From Mycobacteroides salmoniphilum (GTDB lineage Bacteria > Actinomycetota > Actinomycetes > Mycobacteriales > Mycobacteriaceae): DNA of 64,000 nt. Below are positions 29,588-37,876 of this stretch, one piece after another. A model generated the notes under the pieces. That model worked only from the letters and a program-made list of their open reading frames with translations, was not told the DNA's origin and did no database searches. A program made the translations under genes and the position numbers. Within the stretch, counting starts at the first letter, position 1. The number at the start of each line of letters is the position of its first letter. The DNA lies in contig NZ_CP024633.1 in the NCBI RefSeq assembly GCF_004924335.1, positions 1,798,001 through 1,862,000 on the forward strand. The letters run 5' to 3'.

Positions 29588-30484
29588 GTGACGGGACCAC
29601 ATGACCCGTATCAGCAGGGACCAGCGGGGCAGTGGGGCGCACCCGAGGGGCCGACTCAGGAGCACTGGCAGGCGCCGCCGCCGACGGCTCCGTACGGTTA
29701 TGCGCCATCGGACTACCCGGACGATTCGATCGGCCGCCTGTATGACGGAATTCCACAGGGCTATGCGGTCCCCCCGATGTATCCGGGGCTCCCGGGGCAG
29801 GACCCCTTCGGGCCGCGGAAACAGTCCAAGCCGTGGATTCTGATCGCTTCGATCACCGCGGCGGTCGTCGTCGTGCTCGCGGTGGTGTTGGTGGTGATCC
29901 TCAACCGGGACACAGATCCGCGCCAATCGGTCAGCCCGCCGACCACCACGGTGTCCTACGCGAACCCCGAATTGCCCACAGTCAGTGGCGCACCGACGTA
30001 TCTGACACCTACTGCGCAGCCGCCTAGTGCGCCGATGCCCCAGATGCCTGTTCCGCCTCCGGCGCCGACGGGTCCGCCCAAGGCCCCGGGGCAGGTGGCC
30101 GCAGTCGGTGACTGTATCGCGTTGGCCGCTCCCTCGGACTACAAGGCGGTGGCGTGTACGGACCCCAAGGCTGCGTGGCGCGTGATCGAGGTCGTTCCCG
30201 GCGGCAAGTGCCGGCAGACGTACACCGGATTCACGGCCGGTGATTTCTCGTATTGCATTGCCCCGCAACTGCGTGTCGGCTCGTGCTATCAGACGGCAGT
30301 GGTGATGGGCAGCACGGTGTTCGTGGCCGCGGATTCCTGCCAGGCGCCGAAGGCCTTCGTCGTGTTGTTCGTGATTCCGGGGACGAAGGAGGCTGCGCAA
30401 TGCAAGGGCAAGCCCGGGGTGGTTCATTCCTTCGCGTTCCCCGATCCGCCGATGGCTATCTGTACGAGCGAGTTCGCTCCCTGA
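29588..30484 (+). CDS. Proline-rich single-pass membrane protein, cysteine-rich exodomain
   Basis: A 298-residue protein from a GTG start with GGGGGTGCTGAGG upstream. The cytoplasmic N-terminus (about 75 residues) is rich in Pro, Gly and Tyr. One helix follows near residues 82-103, then a Pro/Thr linker and an extracytoplasmic domain with six spaced cysteines (starting AAVGDCIALA) that may form disulfides. The layout resembles mycobacterial LppU/septum-formation-type proteins, but I do not recognise a specific family. It lies in a small insertion relative to M. tuberculosis, between the SCO1664 gene and cysQ. Confidence 0.65.
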   Translation: MTGPHDPYQQGPAGQWGAPEGPTQEHWQAPPPTAPYGYAPSDYPDDSIGRLYDGIPQGYAVPPMYPGLPGQDPFGPRKQSKPWILIASITAAVVVVLAVVLVVILNRDTDPRQSVSPPTTTVSYANPELPTVSGAPTYLTPTAQPPSAPMPQMPVPPPAPTGPPKAPGQVAAVGDCIALAAPSDYKAVACTDPKAAWRVIEVVPGGKCRQTYTGFTAGDFSYCIAPQLRVGSCYQTAVVMGSTVFVAADSCQAPKAFVVLFVIPGTKEAAQCKGKPGVVHSFAFPDPPMAICTSEFAP

Positions 30485-30576
30485 TCGTGAAAACTGGGAC
30501 CGGTCAACTTACGGAAAAACGCTTCCGACCAGTCGCTATCGCGCAATAGGATCGTCTCCTCATCAGAGGGGACATC

Positions 30577-30909
30577 ATGATCACAAACTTCCGCCGGTTT
30601 TGGGCTGCCGGAATTCTCGCCGGGGCGGTCGCTGGGGCAGTCGGCCTTGCCGGACCGGCACATGCCGATGGCGAGGGAGAGTTCTTGCAGCTCATCAACG
30701 ACAACATTCCCGGGGCAAACCCCTATAACGCGGGCAACGCCGCGATGTACGTGCACGCCGGGAACATGGCCTGTGGGGTGCTGGGCAACGGCGGAACGAA
30801 GGACGAGGCCATTGCGGCCGCCACATTGCTCCCGTGGTCTCCGAAGTGGGCGTCGAAGGCGGTGGTCGAGTACGCCCCCCAGACCATGTGTCCTGACGTC
30901 AAACACTGA
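30577..30909 (+). CDS. Small secreted DUF732 protein
   Basis: A 110-residue exported protein typical of mycobacteria. The signal peptide runs to AGPAHA with cleavage before DGEGEF, then the DUF732 core GEGEFLQLINDNIPG, with two cysteines (MACGVLG and TMCPDVKH) that probably pair. GGGGAC precedes the ATG at 30577. Members are abundant in mycobacteria and of unknown function. It converges on the LLM-class oxidoreductase with a 3-base gap. Confidence 0.88.
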   Translation: MITNFRRFWAAGILAGAVAGAVGLAGPAHADGEGEFLQLINDNIPGANPYNAGNAAMYVHAGNMACGVLGNGGTKDEAIAAATLLPWSPKWASKAVVEYAPQTMCPDVKH

Positions 30910-30912
30910 CGC

Positions 30913-31761
30913 CTAGCGCGGCGGCCCCTTTTCGATCCGCCTGCGCAACGCTCCGAGGGGATCGTCGTGCTCGGTGTGCCAGTCCGAGTCCAGGTACCAG
31001 GTGTAGCCGGCCTCGTGCAGCGTGGCGATCTTCTCACGTGTGGCAGTGAGGTTGTCGAAGTCGGTCGCTGCTTCGTACACCACGTCGTAACTGCCGGTGT
31101 AGCCCAATTCGCTTCGTAGTGAATGAATTTCACGTGCGGCCTCGAGCCATCGCGGCAGCGGCGGGCTGAAGTCGAACTGTCCGTCGGCCGTGGTGATGTT
31201 GGGCAGCAGCCCGTCGCAACGTGCGGCGCGGGACAAGGACTTGCGTGAGCCACTCACACCCACACACCAGGTGGTGATGCGCGGCTTCTGTGCCGGTGGG
31301 GCAGGCGCCATATGCGTCGTGGGCGTCACCTGGTAATGCGTTCCCTGGTAGCTGAAGGGCTGGCCTTCCCATAGCCCGAACAGGACGTCAAGTCCCTCGT
31401 CGAGTAGCCCGGCGCGTGCCTTGCGGCCCTGGTCGCGTTCGAAGGCCAGCCAATTGTCATGCAGTGCACCCATTCCCACCGATAAGATGACCCGGCCACC
31501 GGAGAGTCGATCCAGCGTCGCGGTGGTGGATGCCAGATCCCACGGCTTGCGGCGTGATAGCGGCGTGAGCATGGTCCCGAGCTTGATTCGGGTGGTGCGC
31601 ATGGCCGCCGCCGTCAACGCCACCCATGCGTCGACACCCCACACGGGCTCCCAACCGAAGACGGCGTCCCAGCCCGTCTCCTCGGCCAGCGCGGCCAGCT
31701 CCGCGACGTCAGCGGCGTCTCCCGTCGTCAGGACGATTCCGTACTGGATGCCGGCGGTCAT
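30913..31761 (-). CDS. LLM-class flavin/F420-dependent oxidoreductase
   Basis: A 282-residue TIM-barrel protein of the luciferase-like monooxygenase class. Features are the N-terminal [42 protein letters not shown], and [17 protein letters not shown], the phosphate/flavin contact region. Mycobacterial members mostly use F420, which is the likely cofactor here, but FMN is possible. Start is ATG 31761; the open frame runs on to 32073 only over the divergent cysQ gene. The 55-base gap to cysQ is a shared promoter region. The substrate is unknown. Confidence 0.85.
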   Translation of the reverse strand: MTAGIQYGIVLTTGDAADVAELAALAEETGWDAVFGWEPVWGVDAWVALTAAAMRTTRIKLGTMLTPLSRRKPWDLASTTATLDRLSGGRVILSVGMGALHDNWLAFERDQGRKARAGLLDEGLDVLFGLWEGQPFSYQGTHYQVTPTTHMAPAPPAQKPRITTWCVGVSGSRKSLSRAARCDGLLPNITTADGQFDFSPPLPRWLEAAREIHSLRSELGYTGSYDVVYEAATDFDNLTATREKIATLHEAGYTWYLDSDWHTEHDDPLGALRRRIEKGPPR

Positions 31762-31816
31762 GTGCGCGAGTATGCCGACGGGGTGTGACAAATCCTTATC
31801 GGGTAATACTGACCGG

Positions 31817-32593
31817 GTGACTCTTTCCGATGCCGCACTGGCCGCAGAACTTGCCCACGAAGCCGGACAGCTGTTGTTGCAAGTGCGTGCCGAGCTCGGG
31901 TTCGACGACGCCAAGGCGCTCGGCGCGGCCGGCGACAAGCGTGCGAACACGCTGCTGCTGGAACGGCTGGCCGTCGAACGTCCCACGGACGCGGTGCTCT
32001 CGGAGGAGGCGGTCGACGATAAGGTCCGCCTCGGCGCGCAGCGGGTGTGGATCATCGACCCGCTCGATGGCACCCGCGAGTTCGGGATTCAGGGCCGCGA
32101 CGACTGGGCGGTGCATGTCGCGCTGTGGCAGGCGGACCCGGAGGGACAACACAGCGGGGGGGCGATCACCGATGCCGCCGTCGCGCTGCCCGGATTGGGC
32201 ACCGTGTTTCGCACCGACGAGACCCGGGTGACTCCTTCGGCGCGCGCTGAATCGGATCCGATCCGGGTTGTCGTGAGTGCCAGCAGGCCCCCGAAGCTGC
32301 TGACCGAAATGGCAGAACGGCACAACATCGAACTGATCCCGATGGGTTCGGCCGGGGCCAAGGCGATGGCGGTGGTGCGTGGCGAGGCCGACGCGTATCT
32401 GCACGGCGGCGGCCAGTGGGAGTGGGATTCCGCCGCACCTGCGGGTGTGGTGCTCGCGGCCGGGCTGCATGCCTCGCGCCTCGATGGATCCCCGCTGCGG
32501 TACAACCAACCGCACCCGTACCTGCCGGACCTGATCATGTGCCGCTCCGATCTGGCGCGGCTGCTCCTGGATGCGGTGGCCGAGCTCGCCTGA
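31817..32593 (+). CDS. cysQ: 3'(2'),5'-bisphosphate nucleotidase CysQ
   Basis: A 258-residue enzyme of the inositol-monophosphatase superfamily that removes the 3'-phosphate from PAP/PAPS and so controls sulfate assimilation. The metal-binding motifs are the LSEEAVDD acidic pair, [12 protein letters not shown] and [13 protein letters not shown] (WDxxAP). The GTG at 31817 has a -10-like TAATACT at 31804-31810 only seven bases upstream, so the mRNA may be leaderless. Gene order cysQ-mshC is conserved in mycobacteria and links sulfur assimilation with mycothiol. Confidence 0.93.
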   Translation: MTLSDAALAAELAHEAGQLLLQVRAELGFDDAKALGAAGDKRANTLLLERLAVERPTDAVLSEEAVDDKVRLGAQRVWIIDPLDGTREFGIQGRDDWAVHVALWQADPEGQHSGGAITDAAVALPGLGTVFRTDETRVTPSARAESDPIRVVVSASRPPKLLTEMAERHNIELIPMGSAGAKAMAVVRGEADAYLHGGGQWEWDSAAPAGVVLAAGLHASRLDGSPLRYNQPHPYLPDLIMCRSDLARLLLDAVAELA

Positions 32594-32613
32594 GCACCTC
32601 ATACAGTGGTGCC

Positions 32614-33864
32614 ATGCAGTCGTGGGCGTCGGCGCCGGTTCCTGAACTCGACGGTCGTGGTCCGCAGCTGCGGCTGTACGACACCGCCGATCGTCAGGTG
32701 CGGCCTGTCACGCCGTCGTCCGGTCCGGGATCCAGCGCGACGATGTACGTGTGTGGCATCACTCCCTATGACGCCACCCATCTGGGCCACGCCGCAACGT
32801 ATCTCACGTTCGACCTGATCTATCGGCAGTGGCTCGACGCGGGTCTGGACGTGCATTACGTGCAGAACGTCACCGATATCGACGACCCGCTCTTCGAACG
32901 TGCCGACCGTGACGGCATCGATTGGCGTGAGCTGGGGGACCGGGAAACCGACCTGTTCCGGGGCGATATGACGGCACTGCGGGTGTTACCACCGCGGGAG
33001 TACGTGCGCGCCACCGAGTCGATCGCTTGCATCATCGAACTCGTCGAGAAGATGCTCGCCTCAGGCGCCGCGTATGTGGTGGACGATCGCGAGTATCCGG
33101 ACGTCTACTTCCGTGTCGACGCCACCGAGCAGTTCGGCTATGAGTCGGGGTACGACATCGAGACCATGTCGCGGCTGTTCGCCGAACGCGGAGGTGATCC
33201 GGCCCGCCCCGGCAAGGCCAATGAGCTCGACGCCCTGCTGTGGCGTTCCGCGCGACCGGGGGAGCCCAGCTGGGAGGCGTCGTTCGGGCCGGGCCGGCCG
33301 GGTTGGCATGTGGAGTGCTCAGCGATCGTGCTGCGCGAGCTTGGTGCCGGTATCGACATCCAGGGCGGCGGCAGCGACCTTATTTTTCCGCATCACGAAT
33401 ACAGTGCCGCGCACGCCGAAGCCGTTACGGCGCAACGCCGTTTCGCACGGCACTATGTGCACGCCGGGATGATCGGGTGGGACGGGCACAAGATGTCCAA
33501 GAGCCGCGGGAACCTGGTGAAGGTCTCGGGATTGACGGCCGATGGTGTGGATCCCGCGGCGATCAGGCTCGGGCTATTGGCCGGCCATTATCGCGCCGAT
33601 CGGTCCTGGAGTGACGCCGTGCTTTCCGAGGCGCAGGGCCGTGTGGCACGCTGGCGACACGCGGTGGCACTGCCTACCGCACCGAGTGCCCGCGACGTGG
33701 TGTCCCGGGTGCGGCGCTATCTCGCCGATGATCTTGATACACCGAAAGCTCTTGCAGCCCTAGATAACTGGGTTACCGATGCGTTGGCATACGGCGGCCA
33801 CGACACCGAGGCCGGAACCCATGTGCGTCATGCGGTGGATGCCCTGCTGGGAGTGCGGCTGTAG
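32614..33864 (+). CDS. mshC: Cysteine--1-D-myo-inosityl glucosaminide ligase MshC
   Basis: The mycothiol ligase, 416 residues, joins cysteine to GlcN-inositol using ATP. It resembles cysteinyl-tRNA synthetase but is shorter. The Zn-site residues appear in [17 protein letters not shown] (Cys and HIGH-like THLGH), GWHVECSAI and FPHHEYS. The KMSKS loop is HKMSKSRGN. It starts at ATG 32614, 20 bases after cysQ. The frame extends back to 32416 as overlap with cysQ. MshC is found only in mycothiol-making actinobacteria and is good taxonomic evidence. Confidence 0.95.
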   Translation: MQSWASAPVPELDGRGPQLRLYDTADRQVRPVTPSSGPGSSATMYVCGITPYDATHLGHAATYLTFDLIYRQWLDAGLDVHYVQNVTDIDDPLFERADRDGIDWRELGDRETDLFRGDMTALRVLPPREYVRATESIACIIELVEKMLASGAAYVVDDREYPDVYFRVDATEQFGYESGYDIETMSRLFAERGGDPARPGKANELDALLWRSARPGEPSWEASFGPGRPGWHVECSAIVLRELGAGIDIQGGGSDLIFPHHEYSAAHAEAVTAQRRFARHYVHAGMIGWDGHKMSKSRGNLVKVSGLTADGVDPAAIRLGLLAGHYRADRSWSDAVLSEAQGRVARWRHAVALPTAPSARDVVSRVRRYLADDLDTPKALAALDNWVTDALAYGGHDTEAGTHVRHAVDALLGVRL

Positions 33865-33873
33865 CGTCGGACC

Positions 33874-34755
33874 ATGGGTTCAACGCCGAACAGCATCGCT
33901 GGTAAGACCGTCATGATCACCGGCGGTGCCGGTGGAATCGGAGTGGAAGTCGCCCGCAGGCTGTGTGCCAAGGGTGCCAACCTCGTGCTCACCGATCTGG
34001 ACGAGACCAAGCTTGCCGCGGTTGCCGACGAGCTGGGTCGCGATCGGGTGCTGGTCGTGGTCGCCGATGTCTGCGACCTGGCGGCCATGGAGAAGGCCGT
34101 CGCACAGGCCGCGCAGCGGTTCGGCGGGATTGACGTGGTGCTCGCGAACGCCGGCCTGCTGGCCTTCGGCTCGGTGCTGCAGATCGACCCTGCCACCTTC
34201 AAAAAGTTGATCGATGTCAACGTGCTCGGGGTGTTTCATACGGTGCGCGCGGCCCTGCCCTCGGTGATCGAACGACAGGGGTACGTGCTCATCGTGTCCT
34301 CCCTGGCCGCGTATGCCGCCGCACCGGGGGTCACGGCGTACAACGCCTCCAAGGCGGCCGTTGAGCACTTCGCCAACGCGCTGCGCCTGGAGGTCGCACA
34401 CCGGGGCGTCGATGTCGGTTCGGCGCATATGTCGTGGATCGACACCTCGATGGTGAACGACCAGAAGGCCAACCTGTCGGCGTTCTCGGAGATGTTGACC
34501 CGCCTGCCACCGCCGTTGGGCACTGTCACCTCGGTAGAGGCCTGCGGCAAGGCCTTTGTGAAGGGCATCGAGCGCCGCCGTCGGCGGATCAACTGCCCCG
34601 GCTGGGTGGGTGTGACGCACTGGCTTAAGCCCGTGCTGTCGACGCCGGTCGGCGAGATCCCGGTCCGGGGCATGATTCCCGAGATCCTGCCGCGTATCGA
34701 TGCCGAGGTGGCCGCCTTGCAACGCGCTGCCCATGACGAGGTGGAGCCGGCCTAA
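33874..34755 (+). CDS. Short-chain dehydrogenase/reductase
   Basis: A 293-residue classical SDR, cytoplasmic. The Rossmann motif is MITGGAGGIGVEVARRL (TGxxxGIG), followed by the NAG motif in LANAG, catalytic Ser in VSSLAAYA and YNASKAA (Tyr-x3-Lys). The LTDLDE acidic end of beta-2 suggests NAD preference. It follows mshC by 9 bases, as an SDR (Rv2129c) does in M. tuberculosis. The last residues (KPVLSTPVGEIPVRGMIP) resemble mycobacterial SDRs that act on lipid or steroid substrates, but the substrate is not known. Confidence 0.9.
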   Translation: MGSTPNSIAGKTVMITGGAGGIGVEVARRLCAKGANLVLTDLDETKLAAVADELGRDRVLVVVADVCDLAAMEKAVAQAAQRFGGIDVVLANAGLLAFGSVLQIDPATFKKLIDVNVLGVFHTVRAALPSVIERQGYVLIVSSLAAYAAAPGVTAYNASKAAVEHFANALRLEVAHRGVDVGSAHMSWIDTSMVNDQKANLSAFSEMLTRLPPPLGTVTSVEACGKAFVKGIERRRRRINCPGWVGVTHWLKPVLSTPVGEIPVRGMIPEILPRIDAEVAALQRAAHDEVEPA

Positions 34756-34764
34756 CGGCGCCAT

Positions 34765-34781
34765 ATACCCACTACGGGTAT
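34765..34781. promoter_or_regulatory. CsoR/RicR-type copper operator 1
   Basis: The 17-base inverted repeat ATACCC-ACTAC-GGGTAT lies about 25 bases before the LpqS-like start codon. Its half-sites and spacing match the copper-responsive CsoR operator of Bacillus (ATACCC-N5-GGGTAT). A second copy with the same architecture precedes copB. Confidence 0.8.
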
Positions 34782-34805
34782 GGGGTGTATGTGTATCGTG
34801 GGGTG

Positions 34806-35240
34806 ATGGCCCTCGGCGGTGAACGCGCAGCGCGACGCGGGGGCCTCACCGTGGCATCGGTGCTGCTGCGGGCCCTGCTGATCATCGCGGTCGTACTGAT
34901 GCCGTTGTTGACGTGTCCCGCGGCGTGCGATGCGGCGCCCGGAATTATTGGCACGTCGGCCAGGTCGGTGGGTGCCGACAAGGTGCCACACGTGCTCGCC
35001 AATCTGGTGGGCGCTGACGATCATCACGAGTGCCACGTGTTGCCCGTGTTCAGCGCCGCCTCTGCCGCTGCCGTCACGCTCTCCGGGTGGGCTGTGGCCG
35101 TCGTGGCGGTGACGGTCACGGTGCTGGCGGTGTGTGCGATGTGGCGCCCGAGCACGCACGGTCCGCCCCGGGTGCGGCCCTACTGGTTGTTGAGCAACGG
35201 TCATAAGCGTCTCGTGCATTTTTGCGTGATGCGGCGCTGA
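34806..35240 (+). CDS. LpqS-like copper-responsive membrane protein
   Basis: A 144-residue protein with two hydrophobic segments (about 16-36 and 82-106). Possible metal ligands are CPAAC and DDHHECHV in the region between them. The C-terminal end RLVHFCVMRR resembles the end of LpqS, a copper-induced protein of the M. tuberculosis RicR regulon. It is preceded by an operator at 34765-34781. I start at the ATG at 34806; a GTG at 34803 and one at 34785 also fit. Short spacing to the operator suggests a leaderless mRNA. A role in copper handling at the envelope is inferred from operator and ligands. Confidence 0.6.
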   Translation: MALGGERAARRGGLTVASVLLRALLIIAVVLMPLLTCPAACDAAPGIIGTSARSVGADKVPHVLANLVGADDHHECHVLPVFSAASAAAVTLSGWAVAVVAVTVTVLAVCAMWRPSTHGPPRVRPYWLLSNGHKRLVHFCVMRR

Positions 35241-35362
35241 CGGGTTTCGGCTGCCCTGTCGGCCGCGGCGGTGCCTCAATGTCTCACACGTGGACGGCGA
35301 TGCGCGTCGGGTGGCCCAATCACTCATGGCTTCAACATCTTTTAGACAAGGACACGATCACC

Positions 35363-35707
35363 GTGGCTATCTCGTTTTTGGCTGGGCTGTGTGCTGTCAC
35401 CGGTCGCATTGGCGGATCGGCGTTGGTGGCGGGGATCGCTGCCGTCGTATGGGCAGCCCCCGCCTACGCCGGTCCGACGCAACCAGGTCCGCAGGCGCCA
35501 GGTAATGCCGAGTCCGTGATCACCGCACTCAAGCTCCGCGGGGATCAGGTCGTCATCAACCGCAACGGCCCCAAGAAGCCGCTGTCGGAGTGCACCGCCA
35601 CTTCGGTGCGAGTCGGTCGGCACATCTATCGGTATGCGCCGCAGCGCAAAGGTCCTCCTACGCGCTCGCTGGACTCCCACGTCATGTACGTCACCGTTCA
35701 GTGTTAG
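35363..35707 (+). CDS. Small secreted protein of the copper module
   Basis: A 114-residue exported protein from the GTG at 35363, with GACAAGGAC upstream. A signal peptide ends in AAPAYA with cleavage before GPTQPG. The mature part is basic, with GDQVVINRNGPKKPLSECTATSVRVG and a terminal VQC, giving two cysteines that may pair. The frame is open back to 35222, but the extra residues precede a signal peptide and look non-coding. It lies between the two copper operators, so it is probably in the first copper transcript. I do not recognise the family. Confidence 0.55.
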   Translation: MAISFLAGLCAVTGRIGGSALVAGIAAVVWAAPAYAGPTQPGPQAPGNAESVITALKLRGDQVVINRNGPKKPLSECTATSVRVGRHIYRYAPQRKGPPTRSLDSHVMYVTVQC

Positions 35708-35722
35708 GCGGGTGCCAATTCC

Positions 35723-35746
35723 TTGACTGATACCCCTGGGGGGTAT
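35723..35746 (+). promoter_or_regulatory. copB promoter with CsoR/RicR-type operator 2
   Basis: TTGACT at 35723-35728 is a good -35, and TATTTA at 35744-35749 a possible -10. The operator ATACCC-CTGGG-GGGTAT (35730-35746) lies between them, where a repressor would block polymerase. This second copy of the 17-base palindrome puts the ATPase under the same copper control as the upstream small genes. Confidence 0.8.
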
Positions 35747-35758
35747 TTAATCGGGAGT

Positions 35759-37876
35759 ATGAGTTCGCACATGGATCACCCCGACCATCCGTCGTCTCAC
35801 CCGCCTGCCGGACCGTGCGAATCGGATGATCACGGCCATGGTCACCATCACGACCATGCGGGTGATGGCAGCGGCCACGGAGGCCACGGAGGCCATGGTG
35901 ACCATGTCGGGCAGTTCCGCAGGTTGTTTTGGATCATGCTGGGGCTCTCCGTACCGGTGGTGGCGTTCAACGACATGTTCGCGATGGTCATCGGCTACCA
36001 ATTGCCGACCACCGGCTGGGTTCCGTGGATCTCGCCGGTTCTCGGCACCGTCATCTACTTCTGGGGCGGCAAACCCTTCCTGGCCGGTGCGGTCGCTGAG
36101 GTGCGGAGTCGCAAGCCGGGAATGATGCTGTTGATCGGGCTGGCGATTACGGTGGCCTTCGTCGCCTCCTGGGGTGCGAGCCTCGGCCTGATTGACCACC
36201 AGCTCAATTTCTGGTGGGAGCTGGCGCTTCTGGTGGTGATCATGCTGCTTGGGCACTGGATCGAGATGCGGTCGCTGGCGCAGACCACATCGGCCCTCGA
36301 CTCCTTGGCAGCGCTGCTGCCCGATAGTGCCGAACGTGTCGAGGGAGACGCGGTGGTGTCTGTCGCACCCGCCGATCTTCGGGTGGGTGACGTCGTTGTG
36401 GTGCGCCCGGGCGGCTCGGTGCCCGCGGACGGTCGAATCACCGAGGGCAGCGCCCATCTGGACGAGTCGATGGTGACGGGGGAGTCACGCGCGGTCCGAC
36501 GTCAGGCCGGCGATCAGGTGGTCGCCGGCACCGTGGCCACCGATTCCGGCCTGCGCGTGGAAGTCACGGCGGTCGGCGACGACACCACACTCGCTGGTAT
36601 CCAGCGTCTGGTCGCCGATGCTCAGGCGTCCAGCTCGCGGGCGCAGCGGATCGCCGATACCGCCGCGGGCTGGTTGTTCTGGTTCGCGCTCGGCGCCGCG
36701 GCGTTGACGGCTGTGGCCTGGACGATTCTGGGGGAGCCCGACACCGCGGTGGTTCGCGTCATCACGGTGCTGGTGATTGCCTGTCCGCATGCGTTGGGTC
36801 TGGCCATTCCACTGGTCGTTTCCATCGCCACCGAGCGCGCGGCCCGGGGCGGGGTCTTAGTGAAAGACCGCTTGGCCCTTGAGCAGATGCGCACCGTCGA
36901 CGTCGTGCTGTTCGACAAGACTGGAACGCTGACCAAGGGTGCGCCCACGGTGACGGGTGTCGAACCCGTCGACGGACGCGATGCCGATGCCGTGCTGGCG
37001 CTGGCCGCCGCGGCCGAGGCCGACAGTGAGCACCCGCTGGCACGCGCCATTGTGGAAGCCGCTCGCGGCCGGGGACTGCGTGTCACTGCCGCCAGTGGCT
37101 TTTCTTCCGAGCCCGCGCTGGGGGTCACCGCGGAGGTCGCGGGTGTCCAGGTCGCGGTCGGTGGGCCTGCGTTGCTGAAAAGGCATGGTGCACAAGAGCT
37201 ACCGATCGCCGAAGGATGGCGTACCGAGGGCGCGATCATCCTGCATGTGTTGATGGATGGGCAGGTCGCGGGCGCACTGCGGTTGGCCGATGACATCCGG
37301 CCGGAGTCCCGGGATACCGTCGAGGCGCTGCACAGACTGGGGGTATCGGTGGTCATGATCACCGGTGACGCGCATGCTGTGGCCAACACGGTGGCGGCCG
37401 AGCTCGGTGTGGATCGGGTGTTCGCTGAGGTGCGGCCCGAGGATAAGGCTTCTGCGGTGGCGCAGTTGCAATCCGAAGGACACACCGTGGCGATGGTCGG
37501 TGACGGTGTCAACGACGCTCCCGCGCTGGCGCAAGCGGATGTGGGGATTGCGATCGGAGCGGGAACCGATGTCGCGATCGCTTCCGCCGGTGTCATTCTG
37601 GGGAGCTCGGATCCACGGTCGGTGCTCTCGGTCATCGAGTTGTCGCGAGCCAGCTATCGCAAGATGAAGCAAAACCTGTGGTGGGCAGCCGGATACAACC
37701 TGATCTCGGTTCCGTTGGCGGCCGGGGTACTCGCCCCGATCGGATTCGTGCTCCCGATGAGCGTAGGGGCCATCTTGATGTCGGCATCCACCGTGGTGGT
37801 CGCGCTCAACGCACAGTTGCTGCGCCGCTTGGATCTTCGCCCGGAACAATCCGTGCGGCGAATCCTCGCGCGTTAG
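35759..37876 (+). CDS. copB: Copper-translocating P-type ATPase, CopB type
   Basis: A P1B-type ATPase, 705 residues from the ATG at 35759, exporting copper from the cytoplasm. The N-terminus is a His/Gly/Asp-rich metal-binding tail instead of HMA domains. The transmembrane metal motif is CPH (Cys342-Pro-His344), which defines the CopB (P1B-3) group. The phosphorylation site is FDKTGTLTKG (Asp386), with SEHPLA as the nucleotide HP motif and VGDGVNDAPAL as the hinge. The start follows the promoter so closely that a leaderless or very short-leader mRNA is likely; ATG 35771 is an alternative. It converges with mbtD and overlaps it by 4 bases. Confidence 0.93.
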   Translation: MSSHMDHPDHPSSHPPAGPCESDDHGHGHHHDHAGDGSGHGGHGGHGDHVGQFRRLFWIMLGLSVPVVAFNDMFAMVIGYQLPTTGWVPWISPVLGTVIYFWGGKPFLAGAVAEVRSRKPGMMLLIGLAITVAFVASWGASLGLIDHQLNFWWELALLVVIMLLGHWIEMRSLAQTTSALDSLAALLPDSAERVEGDAVVSVAPADLRVGDVVVVRPGGSVPADGRITEGSAHLDESMVTGESRAVRRQAGDQVVAGTVATDSGLRVEVTAVGDDTTLAGIQRLVADAQASSSRAQRIADTAAGWLFWFALGAAALTAVAWTILGEPDTAVVRVITVLVIACPHALGLAIPLVVSIATERAARGGVLVKDRLALEQMRTVDVVLFDKTGTLTKGAPTVTGVEPVDGRDADAVLALAAAAEADSEHPLARAIVEAARGRGLRVTAASGFSSEPALGVTAEVAGVQVAVGGPALLKRHGAQELPIAEGWRTEGAIILHVLMDGQVAGALRLADDIRPESRDTVEALHRLGVSVVMITGDAHAVANTVAAELGVDRVFAEVRPEDKASAVAQLQSEGHTVAMVGDGVNDAPALAQADVGIAIGAGTDVAIASAGVILGSSDPRSVLSVIELSRASYRKMKQNLWWAAGYNLISVPLAAGVLAPIGFVLPMSVGAILMSASTVVVALNAQLLRRLDLRPEQSVRRILAR

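Noticed and set aside
31421..31816. A long N-terminal extension of cysQ (also mshC 32416-32613, the YggS-type gene 15619-15702 and pyrD 24791-24904)
   Set aside because: These extensions overlap real genes in other frames or cross promoters, lack family similarity, and better starts are available downstream.
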